Below are positions 52,130-64,000 of a stretch of DNA of 64,000 nt, piece after piece; position 1 is the first letter of the stretch, and each line of letters opens with the position of its first letter. The DNA is taken from positions 18,317,137-18,381,136 of the forward strand of contig CM022678.1 in assembly GCA_012295275.1 (NCBI GenBank). The letters run 5' to 3'. The position numbers and the translations under genes are program-made. A model generated the notes under the pieces. The model saw only the letters and a list, made by a program, of their open reading frames with translations, ran no database searches and was not told the DNA's origin. The DNA is from Chrysomallon squamiferum (Eukaryota > Mollusca > Gastropoda > Neomphalida > Peltospiridae).

Positions 52130-52190
52130 CGTAAATGAAAAAATTACAGGCCCAGGCTGTTAATAAGTTGAACGAGAAAAAATCCTTCAT
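52130..52190 (-). CDS. Copy D exon 1 (signal peptide)
   Basis: 61 bp with a GTAAG donor. The leader is MKDFFSFNLLTAWACNFFIY, two substitutions from copy A. Confidence 0.75.
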
Positions 52191-52808
52191 TTCCTTCTGT
52201 GTTTGCTTGTTGTCAACGTGAATAAAACTCCACTGACTAAATTTTTATTTTAAACTGTATTTCAGTGACAACTGAATAATAAAATACTGAAATGATTCAG
52301 GTCATTGGCTCAAACGACGATTTTGTGATGTAGGAAAATGTAAATAAGCTTTTTAAATTTATTATGCTCTTATTATTATATACAACTGGGAGAACAGAAT
52401 TACAAAGTTCACGCTTTCGTTGACGAAACGGTCTGCTATTTGTCAGAAGGGACTTAGTAAATCAATATACGAAGCAAAAGAAAACAATAACAAAATTTCA
52501 AATATTCATGAATATTTCTTTGATTGAATGAGTAGCCGAAGATTTAGTTACTATTTTCGCAGATAGCACGGTTCCCTGATGTTTTGTTGGATCAAAAAAT
52601 CACTAGACAGCTAATACAATGTTTCATTTGTTTACAACACACTTCAACAAGAAGCCATGAATATTTGAAATGTTTTATTATCTAATCTACTTTCTCTATT
52701 GATTTCGCCCATCCCTTTTATGACCGTTGTTTTTTTTATTTTTGTCTGTGTCAGGAATTTTATTATTATTATTATTTTTATTATCATTTTTTTTTTTGGT
52801 TATAATTA

Positions 52809-53864
52809 TTAACCACAGCAACGGGTTTCTTTTCTTGTTATCACTATGGAGAAAGAGAATAAAAAAGAAACCTACCAACAAACGAAGAGAAAGATAAGAA
52901 AAACAAACAAACAAATAATAATAATAATAATAATAATAAATTAAACGAAAGAAAGAAAGAAAGAAAAAAACCCGTTCTGTTTAAAATGTATTGCATGCGT
53001 TGTTCAGGAAACTATTTCCTTCTGCTACAAATCTTTAAGCTTAATAATGTAAGCGTTGGCTTCAGGCGTTAGTAGTGTAGAGATCAGTGATTATCAGGGT
53101 TTCCTCTTATGTTACATTACTATGTCTGTCCTACGACTAGTTATAAAAAGTCGTGTGTTTTAGGTTTCCCTGCTCATAGTGAAAAATACAAAGTAAAAAT
53201 ACCCGGTCTGAAATGCAGTCAAAGGTGAAGGAAAAATTAAATAAATTAATCATTATCTTCATCATCATCATTACCATCGTCATTATCATATTATCATCAT
53301 CATCATCATTATCATTATCATCATCATCGTTACTACTCTATTTCTGTAGCATTATTCTTACTTAATTTTATTTTCGTAAAAAGTTCCTTCATCTATTTTT
53401 TTTCTTTTTTTTATACTTTCCCTACTCATTTTTCTTCTTCTTCTTCTTCTTCTTTTTTTAATTCTGCTGATCATTTAATCGCTTTCTCTTCGCCTTTATT
53501 TATTCTTCATCTAAGGTGTCCACCCACTAATAATCTGTAAAATAGGTACAACGTAATTTACACAAATAACGTATTGTTTCGAAACTCTACGTATTATCGA
53601 TGGTGACATTTTACCGTGGCAATGCTAGTGAAGAGATTTGTTATTTTCCCTTATCGAGTAGCGGTCACTGGCCTTGTGTTGTGAGAGCAGATTCAGGTAT
53701 CAAGAAACTTAAACCAAAGTAAACCATTCGAGACAAAATACTTGGCCATTTCGCACGTTCTCGATGTGTTGTTTTGTATGTTTTACAATCAGCGGAGACG
53801 AGATAAGTGAAAGAAGTATTTTGTGAAATATTTAAAAAGAGCAGATAGCAGAATGAACAACAAC

Positions 53865-53872
<8 letters not shown>
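52809..53872 (+). repeat. Segmental duplication block P, copy 2
   Basis: Matches 14531-15574. It ends in AACAACAACAAG and runs directly into GA repeats and block Q, without the 5.3-kb segment seen in copy 1. Confidence 0.85.

Positions 53873-53908
<36 letters not shown>
53873..53908. repeat. (GA)n at the P/Q junction, unit 3
   Basis: A short GA run that joins block P to CATATAAACATTATAAAATT of block Q. Confidence 0.95.
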
Positions 53909-53909
<1 letters not shown>

Positions 53910-54166
53910 ATATAAACATTATAAAATTAGGTTAGAAAATTCTGTGGATTGTTTTGAAACTGTCACTCGTAATTTATGAAATGACAAGAGAAAAATATGA
54001 CAAAGTAAAACAATGCCTCGCATAGCTTCGTGATCCGTGGAATGTCATATTTACATTTTGTGTAACATTTATCACGTTTCAACCTAGAAAAAACACCATC
54101 AAATACAGACCAGAAACAACGGTTCAGAAAAAAAGAAAAGAAAAAAGAAAAGAGAAGAACCATCTA

Positions 54167-54323
<157 letters not shown>

Positions 54324-55206
54324 TACACACTCATATATATATACATACATATACACAAAACAGAAACACAGACGTACACACACTCACACACACACATGTA
54401 TGTACATACACCTGACACATATACATACACACATACACAGATACAAATATATGAACACAACACAGGCATAAATTACTGACACAGATACCCGCATGCGTAC
54501 ACACACACACACACAGACAGACAAACGTTTACAGAAAAAGATAAACCATTTCCGTCATTTCGATTCCCATTTACTTTGTAACAACAAACACTGGAAGCTA
54601 CATTTCCTTGATTCCAGACTTCCCCTTCCCCTTCCCTCTACCCCCGGGCTACTGAAAAGCATGCCAAACTATCAGTCAGAAACCAGGACACGTGGGCGTC
54701 AATGTGCATGTTGTTGTATGACATCGTGGCCTACGGCAATGTCGTTATGCTTCGTTTACGACGTCTTTCTTTTTTTTTTGTCTCACTTGTTCATTCCACA
54801 AATAAAAGCAATACTTTGAACCGGGATAATTGTTATTCAGTACATTCTGTTGACATCATTGCTTTGTACATGTATTATATAACCTTGATATCATATGGCT
54901 CGAATGTTTTTTTGTACTATACAAAAATAAACGTTTTATTTATTTATTTGTTTATCAGTAAAATCGATAATTCCTTTGTGCCATCTAGCAATTGGTTTTG
55001 TATAACAATGAAGACTGAAATTAAAACTCAAAAATGAAAATTATATCATGAATGTTTTCTGTATGTGCAGTTACTGTATGTGTGTGCATCTGGGTGTGTC
55101 TGTATGTTTGTCTGTGAATGTAAGTCTATCTGTCTGAAGTTTTGTATTCATGTAAATATATATGTATGTATGCATGTATGTAGGTATGTGTGTATGTGTA
55201 ATAACG

Positions 55207-55309
<103 letters not shown>

Positions 55310-55320
55310 GTATATATATA

Positions 55321-55494
55321 GTTATTTCACTTTATTTTATTTTATTATGTACATATATACACGTATACATAGATAGACGCATATTTACGTCTGTATACAT
55401 ATATATATATTAGTGTTTGTGTATACGTAAATTTGCGTCTATCTATGTATATGTGTATGTACGTACATAATAAAATAAAATAAAGTGAAATAAG
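55321..55494. mobile_element. Palindromic MITE-like element, copy 3 (shortened)
   Basis: Same arms as 22315-22559, with the shortened centre shared with copy 2. Copies 2 and 3 are therefore closer to each other than to copy 1 here. Confidence 0.6.
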
Positions 55495-55926
55495 TAAGTA
55501 AATAATTAGAAAATAAAATAGACATAAATATAAAAATCATAAATCCTTAAGAAGGAAAACAAAATAAAGACAAAAAAAAAAAAAAAAAAAAAAATAAATA
55601 AATAAAGAAATAAAGAAAAATAAAGAAAAAAGAAAAAAGAATGAGATGAAGAAGGAAAAAAGAAAGGAATGGTAAGGTAATAAAAAATTTTTTTTTTTTT
55701 TTAGAAAATGGTTCGGGTTGTGCCGGATATATCTTTCGTTGCTGTCGGGTTCATGCACACCTAACTGAACCAATCCCTTGAAATACTTCACTGAAATAGA
55801 TTGACACAGTCCGTTTTGGCGATCTACGTTATTATTAATTACTGGCATAATACTTAAGAAGATCTGTCTATAAGCAGATCACTTTCTGACCGCAGACGTG
55901 AAAGGAAAAAGACTCGAGGGCTGAAA

Positions 55927-56106
55927 GATTCGCGCCGATTGGTCGAAGAACGCTGTGACGTCACGAGCTCAGCAGACGAGAGTTTCGCGTCAGCGGGTTC
56001 AATCGTGTGTCTCTCAGAAGTATTGATGCCTTTTGGCGCTTCCTTCTTTTTCTAAAATTAGATAACGTTGTCGTGTGTTACAGTCTTGACGTCATGGTTA
56101 TAAATA
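55927..56106 (+). promoter_or_regulatory. CCAAT/CRE/E2F-like cluster with TATA-like box, copy 3
   Basis: All the words are present: TTCGCGCC, ATTGG, two perfect TGACGTCA (55956-55963 and 56087-56094) and TTATAAATA (56098-56106). It also keeps a GCGTCAGCGGG segment missing from copy 1. Confidence 0.4.
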
Positions 56107-56209
56107 ACTGAAGTCTTTTGAAGTTCTCTTTTATTTTATTTTTTTATTTCTGATTTGCGTGATTCCGTATTTCTTATTTCACAGCGAGGATATTTGAGAA
56201 CTAGAGTAC

Positions 56210-56287
<78 letters not shown>

Positions 56288-57677
56288 TAAATACAAACAA
56301 GATACTAAATTAAATTAAATTAATGAAATTAAAAATAAAACACGAGTACAGGAAATACTTTCAGCCGCAGGAATTAGAATAATCCCAGCTAACTTGAAAG
56401 TGAAGGCGGTTTCTAAAAATAGACTCATTAACAAAATGAGTTGCCGTTTAATGACTCGCTGATGTCATACTGACTTCACATAAATACAAACATACTGCTA
56501 GCAACAACAGCTACTACTTTACTGCTACTAGTGCTAGTACCATCACTAGTACGAGTCTACTACTACTACTACAACTGCTACTACTATTAGAACTTCTCTG
56601 CTACCACCTCTACTGCCACGATTGCAATAACAACGGCTACTACTACTGCAGTTACAAAACGCACAACATCAACTACTGTTACTTCTTACATTATTATTAC
56701 TGCTACTGTTAAAGTGACAGATATAACTACAACAGTTACTACTACTGCAACATTGACTACAACGACATAACCATTAAAATAGCAACACCATAACGATAGC
56801 AGATGAACAACAACAGCGATGCCTGTTATCTACATTGAAAGCAATTAAAACTACCGCTTTAACTACTACAACAATGTCAACAACAGCTACTTCTTCTGCT
56901 AACTTAACAACTAATAATACCGTCATCTCTGCACAATTATAGCGACAACAGCTACGATTGTTCTATTACTACAACCATGTCGACAGTAAAACTATTCTCT
57001 TTAAGAAAAATGTCTTTCTGTAAAGTGCTGATGTCATTGTTGACTCTATTCTGTCGCAGTTTTCAGAACCGCTAATTCATCTGTCGACATTTTAGAAATT
57101 GCTGCGCGATCTAATAATAAATAGGTGAGGTGGAAAAAGATGTGGGAGTAAAAGAAAATATTAAGAGAACAAAAACAAAAACAGAAACAAAACAAAACAA
57201 ATAGCAGTACTAACAGTAAGAAGAACAAAACAAAGAACAGCAACAACAACAACAACAAAAAAAAAAAAAAAAATAATAATAATAATAAATTTAATAAAAA
57301 TAATTATTAGTTGTAGGGTTAATGTTTTTACTCTTAGCTGCATTTCCGAGTTCATTTAACCACAAAAGACGTTTGCTATAATCAGGCAGCAATTAAAACC
57401 ATCTTCGATATTTTCATCACAGATTTACGTGATGCTGTACGAGTATAATCCAGAAACACGTTTTTTCAACGCGTTCAAAAAATTGGTCAGTTATTCTGAA
57501 ATCTTTAGCGTTGAGATCAGTTGTGTTTAAAGGTAAGATCAGACAGTCTGGGTAAATGACGTAAAACAGTAAAGATCAAAATTCATTGTAATGATAGAAG
57601 AGAGTTACGTAACTCTGCATACAACGTCACCAATATACTTTTCTGACGTCATTTCATAGAAAGATCAGAAACAGTTT

Positions 57678-57925
57678 TTAGTGAAATGAACATTGAGTGT
57701 TTTCAAGTAAGGGTTTTCGTTGATAAAAGATCCAAGGCTGTAGCTGACTTGACGTTGGAACGGGAAAAGACACAAGATGACACTGTTGTGTTGTGTTTAA
57801 GTAATTGAATCCAAAACAAGTAGGACTGCCGTTACACATCAATGAACACTGCTGTTTTGTAAATCTTCCTTCTATCTGAGCAGACGGCGAAAACATCAGT
57901 CCAAAGTTTCCATGAAATGTAGAAG
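57678..57925 (-). CDS. Copy E exon 4 (PAN/apple-like domain)
   Basis: 248 bp, open, with all five cysteines. It reads PTSSQLQPWIF where copy A has PTSTQLQPWVF. Confidence 0.75.
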
Positions 57926-58517
57926 CTGATGGGGAAAAAATTTGAAAGTTTAAAATCCTCCATAAACAACAACAGCAAAACAGATAAAAGAATAAAAAAC
58001 AGCATCACCAAAAACAACAAAATCAAATAAGAATTTAATTATTTTAAACAACAATACACAGGCAAATAAAAAGACAAAACAAGAACAGTAACAGCAACAA
58101 GAAATAAAAACCGAAAACAAACAAAAAATTCAAGAAAGAGAAAGAAACAACAAAAACATACAGAATCAAAACAAAATAATGTTCTACACACTAATTAAAT
58201 AAACAAACAAACAAACAAAAACAAAAAATTGATTAATTACAAATAATTTAAATGAAATAATTATAAAATAAAACACTCACTCACACACACACATGCACAA
58301 ATATATAAAAAAAAAATAATAATATTAAAAAAAAACCCCAAAACACCAGTAAAATAAGATAATACATTTCACAATAAAAATAACAAGAAAACAAATCATC
58401 AAAAAGTGGAATGTTAACCGCTAACATTTAAAAAGATACATGAGCAATTAAATCTTATGAGTTATAAAAACCTTTTCTTTTCTTTTTATAATTTAGTCTT
58501 TAAATAATAAAACTCAC

Positions 58518-58730
58518 AGGAATATTTGGCGTCACAACCAAACACCATCACTTCACAAAGCGTTAGAAAACCTTGAGGAAGAAATATTTTTACGTATCTC
58601 GCAGGTGTTACGTTGTCGCAGTGAAGAGAGATTGTCTCCCCGTTTGCCACTGGTTCAGTGTAAGTGATACACTCACTGGGGGCGCTGTTTTCAACGTACG
58701 TGAATATAGTGAAGTTTCGTAATCTGTCGC
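58518..58730 (-). CDS. Copy E exon 3 (second half of the F-type domain)
   Basis: 213 bp, open. Its translation is the same as copy D exon 3. Confidence 0.75.
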
Positions 58731-59382
58731 CTGATGTAAAGAAGTAGAAGAAAAGTAGAAGACATAAAATAAAATAAATAAATAAAAACACAAATAAATA
58801 AATAAATAAATAAATAAATTGATAAACCGAATATTACTTCTTCTGCTACTAGTACTACCACTACGACTACTGCTCGTGTTTCTGCTACCAATACTAGTAC
58901 TGACACTACTACTAATACTACTATTACTAATATTGTTACTACGACAACTACTACTGTTACTGCAACTGCAACTACTACTGCTACCACTACTACTAACAAT
59001 AATATAGAGATACTAGTATTAATATTAATATTAAAACTACAGCTAATGTTTCTTTTATTTTCATTAATATTTCTATGACCGACGTAACAGGCATTTATTC
59101 TCAGACTATGTTATTTCATTATCATACTTGTATTATTAGGAAAAAGTATATAAACACTCTAAATCAAGTGTTTATTTATTTTATGTTTAATCTTTATACT
59201 GATTGTGAGCCTCAGTTAGAACCACATAACACTAAGTATGTTGGATATTTCTTCATAATTGATATTAGTAGTTTAAGACTTTAATTGTAGCAAAGGTTGA
59301 GGTGCAGTTACAAAATAAATTCATTCGTTTTACAAACACGCAAACACACGAAGATAACTGTATTAAATTATTAAATACATAT

Positions 59383-59495
59383 TTAATATATATATTGAGA
59401 CAAAGCGTATTGAGACAAAGCATTGAAGTTTGCAATCTGCCGCCACGACGACTGTTGTGTTGGTTTTCTCAAAGCCAGGTTAGTCGGGCTAAAAG
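59383..59495 (-). pseudogene. Copy E truncated exon 2
   Basis: Keeps the acceptor and SPTNLALRKPTQQSS, then the deletion shared with B and D. It has the doubled GAGACAAAGC motif, as in copy B. Confidence 0.8.
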
Positions 59496-59837
59496 CTAAA
59501 GGAAAAAAAAAAAAAAAAAATAATAATAATAATAATAAGAAGAAAATAAATTAAATAAAAAAAATTAAAATGAAATGAAATACAACAAAAAATAAATGAA
59601 TAAGTTAATAAATGAGATAATAAAAGTAGAAAAAAATAAGAAAAAATTAAAAACGAATCAATGAAACAAAAGTAATTAGTAAATAAATATAATTATATAA
59701 CAGTAATAAAAAATGAAAAGACAAAAAGAAATTAGAAGCAGCATTAATGATTAATGATAAAGAGTACAATAGTAGTTGTGGAAGTAGTTATATTAGTAAC
59801 AGTAGTAGTGATAATATAGGGAGCGTTAGTAGTTGTA

Positions 59838-62512
59838 TCAGAAATAACAGAAGTAGTAGCAGTAATAGTAGTAGTTTTCAGAAATAACAGAAGATGTAGT
59901 AGAAGCAGTAATAGTAGTAGTTTTGAGGTAAATAACAGAAGATGTAGTAGAAGCAGTAATAGTAGTAGTTTTGAGGTAAATAACAGAAGATGTAGTAGTA
60001 GCAGTAATAGCAGTAGTTTTCAGAAATAACAGAAGATGTAGTAGAAGCAGTAATAGTAGTAGTTTTCAGAAATAACAGAAGATGTAGTAGAAGCAGTAAT
60101 AGTAGTAGTTTTGAGGTAAATAACAGAAGATGTAGTAGTAGCAGTAATAGTAGTAGTTTTGAGAAATAACAGAAGATGTAGTAGTAGCAGTAATAGTAGT
60201 AGTTTTCAGAAATAACAGAAGATGTAGTAGAAGCAGTAATAGTAGTAGTTTTCAGAAATAACAGAAGATGTAGTAGAAGCAGTAATAGTAGTAGTTTTCA
60301 GAAATAACAGAAGATGTAGTAGAAGCAGTAATAGTAGTAGTTTTCAGAAATAACAGAAGATGTAGTAGTAGCAGTAACAGTAGTAGTTTTCAGAAATAAC
60401 AGAAGATGTAGTAGAAGCAGTAATAGTAGTAGTTTTGAGGTAAATAACAGAAGATGTAGTAGTAGCAGTAATAGTAGTAGTTTTCAGAAATAACAGAAGA
60501 TGTAGTAGAAGCAGTAATAGTAGTAGTTTTCAGAAATAACAGAAGATGTAGTAGTAGCAGTAATAGTAGTAGTTTTGAGAAATAACAGAAGATGTAGTAG
60601 TAGCAGTAATAGTAGTAGTTTTCAGAAATAACAGAAGATGTAGTAGAAGCAGTAATAGTAGTAGTTTTCAGAAATAACAGAAGATGTAGTAGAAGCAGTA
60701 ATAGTAGTAGTTTTCAGAAATAACAGAAGATGTAGTAGAAGCAGTAATAGTAGTAGTTTTCAGAAATAACAGAAGATGTAGTAGTAGCAGTAATAGTAGT
60801 AGTTTTCAGAAATAACAGAAGATGTAGTAGAAGCAGTAATAGTAGTAGTTCTGAGAAATAACAGAAGATGTAGTAGCAGTAAGTAGTAGTAGTAGTTTTC
60901 AGAAATAACAGAAGATGTAGTAGAAGCAGTAATAGTAGTAGTTTTTCAGAAATAACAGAAGATGTAGTAGAAGCAGTAATAGTAGTAGTTTTCAGAAATA
61001 ACAGAAGATGTAGTAGTAGCAGTAATAGTAGTAGTTTTCAGAAATAACAGAAGATGTAGTAGAAGCAGTAATAGTAGTAGTTTTGAGGTAAATAACAGAA
61101 GATGTAGTAGTAGCAGTAATAGTAGTAGTTTTCAGAAATAACAGAAGATGTAGTAGAAGCAGTAATAGTAGTAGTTTTCAGAAATAACAGAAGATGTAGT
61201 AGAAGCAGTAATAGTAGTAGTTTTCAGAAATAACAGAAGATGTAGTAGTAGCAGTAATAGTAGTAGTTTTCAGAAATAACAGAAGATGTAGTAGAAGCAG
61301 TAATAGTAGTAGTTTTGAGGTAAATAACAGAAGATGTAGTAGAAGCAGTAATAGTAGTAGTTTTGAGGTAAATAACAGAAGATGTAGTAGTAGCAGTAAT
61401 AGTAGTAGTTTTCAGAAATAACAGAAGATGTAGTAGAAGCAGTAATAGTAGTAGTTTTCAGAAATAACAGAAGATGTAGTAGAAGCAGTAATAGTAGTAG
61501 TTTTCAGAAATAACAGAAGATGTAGTAGTAGCAGTAATAGTAGTAGTTTTCAGAAATAACAGAAGATGTAGTAGAAGCAGTAATAGTAGTAGTTTTCAGA
61601 AATAACAGAAGATGTAGTAGAAGCAGTAATAGTAGTAGTTTTGAGAAATAACAGAAGATGTAGTAGTAGTAGTAATAGTAGTAGTTTTCAGAAATAACAG
61701 AAGATGTAGTAGTAGCAGTAATAGTAGTAGTTTTCAGAAATAACAGAAGATGTAGTAGTAGCAGTAATAGTAGTAGTTTTCAGAAATAACAGAAGATGTA
61801 GTAGTAGCAGTAATAGTAGTAGTTTTGAGAAATAACAGAAGATGTAGTAGTAGCAGTAATAGTAGTAGTTTTGAGAAATAACAGAAGATGTAGTAGTAGC
61901 AGTAATAGTAGTAGTTTTCAGAAATAACAGAAGATGTAGTAGTAGTAGTAATAGTAGTAGTTTTCAGAAATAACAGAAGATGTAGTAGAAGCAGTAATAG
62001 TAGTAGTTTTGTTTTAAATAACAGAAGATGTAGTAGTAGCAGTAATAGTAGTAGTTTTGAGAAATAACAGAAGATGTAGTAGTAGCAGTAATAGTAGTAG
62101 TTTTCAGAAATAACAGAAGATGTAGTAGTAGCAGTAATAGTAGTAGTTTTCAGAAATAACAGAAGATGTAGTAGTAGCAGTAATAGTAGTAGTTTTGAGA
62201 AATAACAGAAGATGTAGTAGTAGCAGTAATAGTAGTAGTTTTCAGAAATAACAGAAGATGTAGTAGTAGCAGTAATAGTAGTAGTTTTGAGAAATAACAG
62301 AAGATGTAGTAGTAGCAGTAATAGTAGTAGTTTTCAGAAATAACAGAAGATGTAGTAGTAGCAGTAATAGTAGTAGTTTTCAGAAATAACAGAAGATGTA
62401 GTAGAAGCAGTAATAGTAGTAGTTTTGAGAAATAACAGAAGTAGTAGTAGCAGTAATAGTAGTAGTTTTCAGAAATAACAGAAGTAGTAGCAGTAATAGT
62501 AGTAGTTTTAGA
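59838..62512. repeat. 46-bp minisatellite, array in intron 1 of copy E
   Basis: About 58 units by length. Three linker variants (TTTTCAGAAA, TTTTGAGAAA, TTTTGAGGTAAA) and two core variants (TAGTAGAAGCAG, TAGTAGTAGCAG) occur in recurring orders, so higher-order units have been copied as blocks. Confidence 0.95.
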
Positions 62513-62553
62513 AGAGCATAACAAGAGAAACAGTTGTAGTGTAATAAGAGTTT

Positions 62554-62934
<381 letters not shown>

Positions 62935-62956
62935 GTTTTTAAAGTTTATTTCTTAC

Positions 62957-63017
62957 CGTAAATGAAAACAGTACAGGCCCAGGCTGTTAATAAGTTGAAC
63001 GAGAAAAAATCCTTCAT
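62957..63017 (-). CDS. Copy E exon 1 (signal peptide)
   Basis: 61 bp, leader MKDFFSFNLLTAWACTVFIY, GTAAG donor. Confidence 0.75.
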
Positions 63018-63638
63018 TTCCTTCTGTCTTTGCTTGTTGTCAACGTGAATAAAACTCCACTGACTAAATTTTTATTTTAAACTGTATTTCAGTGACAATT
63101 GAATAATAAAATACTGAAACGATTCAGGTCACTGGCTCAAACGACGATTTTGTGATGTAGGAAAATGTAAATAAGCTTTTTAAATTTATTATGCTCTTAT
63201 TATTATATACAACTGGGAGAACAGAATTACAAAGTTCACGCTTTCGTTGACGAAACGGTCTGCTATTTGTCAGAAAGGACTTAGTAAATCAATATACGAA
63301 GCAAAATAAAACAATAACAAAATTTCAAATATTCATGAATATTTCTTTGATTGAATGAGTAGCCGAAGATTTAGTTACTATTTTCGCAGATAGCACGGTT
63401 CCCTGATGTTTTGTTGGATCAAAAAATCACTAGACAGCTAATACAATGTTTCATTTCTTTACAACACACTTCAACAAGAAGCCATGAATATTTGAAATGT
63501 TTTATTATCTAATCTACTTTCTCTATTGATTTCGCCCATCCCTTTTATGACCGTTTTTTTTTTTTTTTTTTTTTGTCTGTGTCAGGAATTTTATTATTAT
63601 TATTATTTTTATTATCATTTTTTTTTTGGTTATAATTA
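63018..63638. other. 5' flank of copy E
   Basis: Near-identical to 52191-52808 upstream of copy D. It includes the TATA-like AT box and a poly-T run near 63555. No gene was recognised. Confidence 0.6.
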
Positions 63639-64000
63639 TTAACCACAGCAACGGGTTTCATTTCTTGTTATCACTATGGAGAAAGAGAATAAAAAAGAAA
63701 CCTACCAACAAACGAAGAGAAAGATAAGAAAAACAAACAAACAAATAATAATAATAATAATAATAATAAATTAAACGAAAGAAAGAAAGAAAGAAAAAAA
63801 CCCGTTCTGTTTAAAATGTATTGCATGCGTTGTTCAGGAAACTATTTCCTTCTGCTACAAATCTTTAAGCTTAATAATGTAAGCGTTGGCTTCAGGCGTT
63901 AGTAGTGTAGAGATCAGTGCTTATCAGGGTTTCCTCTTATGTTACATTACTATGTCTGTCCTACGACTAGTTATAAAAAGTCGTGTGTTTTAGGTTTCCC
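63639..64000 (+). repeat. Segmental duplication block P, copy 3 (cut by window end)
   Basis: Matches the first 360 bp of 52809-53872 almost base for base. It shows that another array unit begins here. Confidence 0.85.

Overview
The window is eukaryotic nuclear DNA. It is strongly AT-rich and densely packed with microsatellites, mainly (GA)n/(TC)n, (CA)n, AAT, ACT, TAG and GAT runs. Its only recognisable protein-coding content is intron-containing. The one gene family I can identify is a secreted F-type (fucolectin) lectin joined to a C-terminal PAN/apple-like domain. This, together with the compositional style and a TTAGGG telomere-like motif, suggests a mollusc, probably a gastropod. The taxonomic call is inference.

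Bases 1-14,530 are single-copy, non-coding sequence. They hold a hexanucleotide array at the left edge, many microsatellites, and a long inverted repeat (arms about 335 bp, 7094-7427 and 8462-8802) whose 1-kb loop contains four perfect TTAGGG copies. From about 14,531 to the right edge the DNA is a segmental tandem array. Block P (14531, 52809, 63639) is followed by block Q (20943, 36648, 53909) and then lectin gene copies, all on the minus strand. Copy A (27425-30143) is intact. Copy B (32948-34754) loses exon 1 into an assembly gap. Copy C (about 42001-44456) is A-type but carries small indels. Copies D (47628-52190) and E (57678-63017) are B-type. A further P block at the right edge shows that the array continues.

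A and C encode the complete fucose-binding signature H-x26-R-x-D-x4-R. B, D and E share a deletion that removes most of exon 2, including that signature and the splice donor. All introns are phase 1, so joining exon 1 directly to exon 3 would stay in frame, giving a putative 173-residue secreted product from E. These copies are either pseudogenes or sources of a lectin-like protein without the sugar site.

The array shows clear recombination footprints: a crossover of under 60 bp that made the E unit, a short conversion tract putting B-type sequence into exon 3 of copy C, and an abrupt change in similarity inside copy B. The B-type copies carry a 46-bp minisatellite in intron 1, next to a long (TC)n tract near the exon 1 donor. 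A 200-bp run of Ns (36448-36647) is flanked by error-rich sequence, so indels in copy C should be treated with caution.
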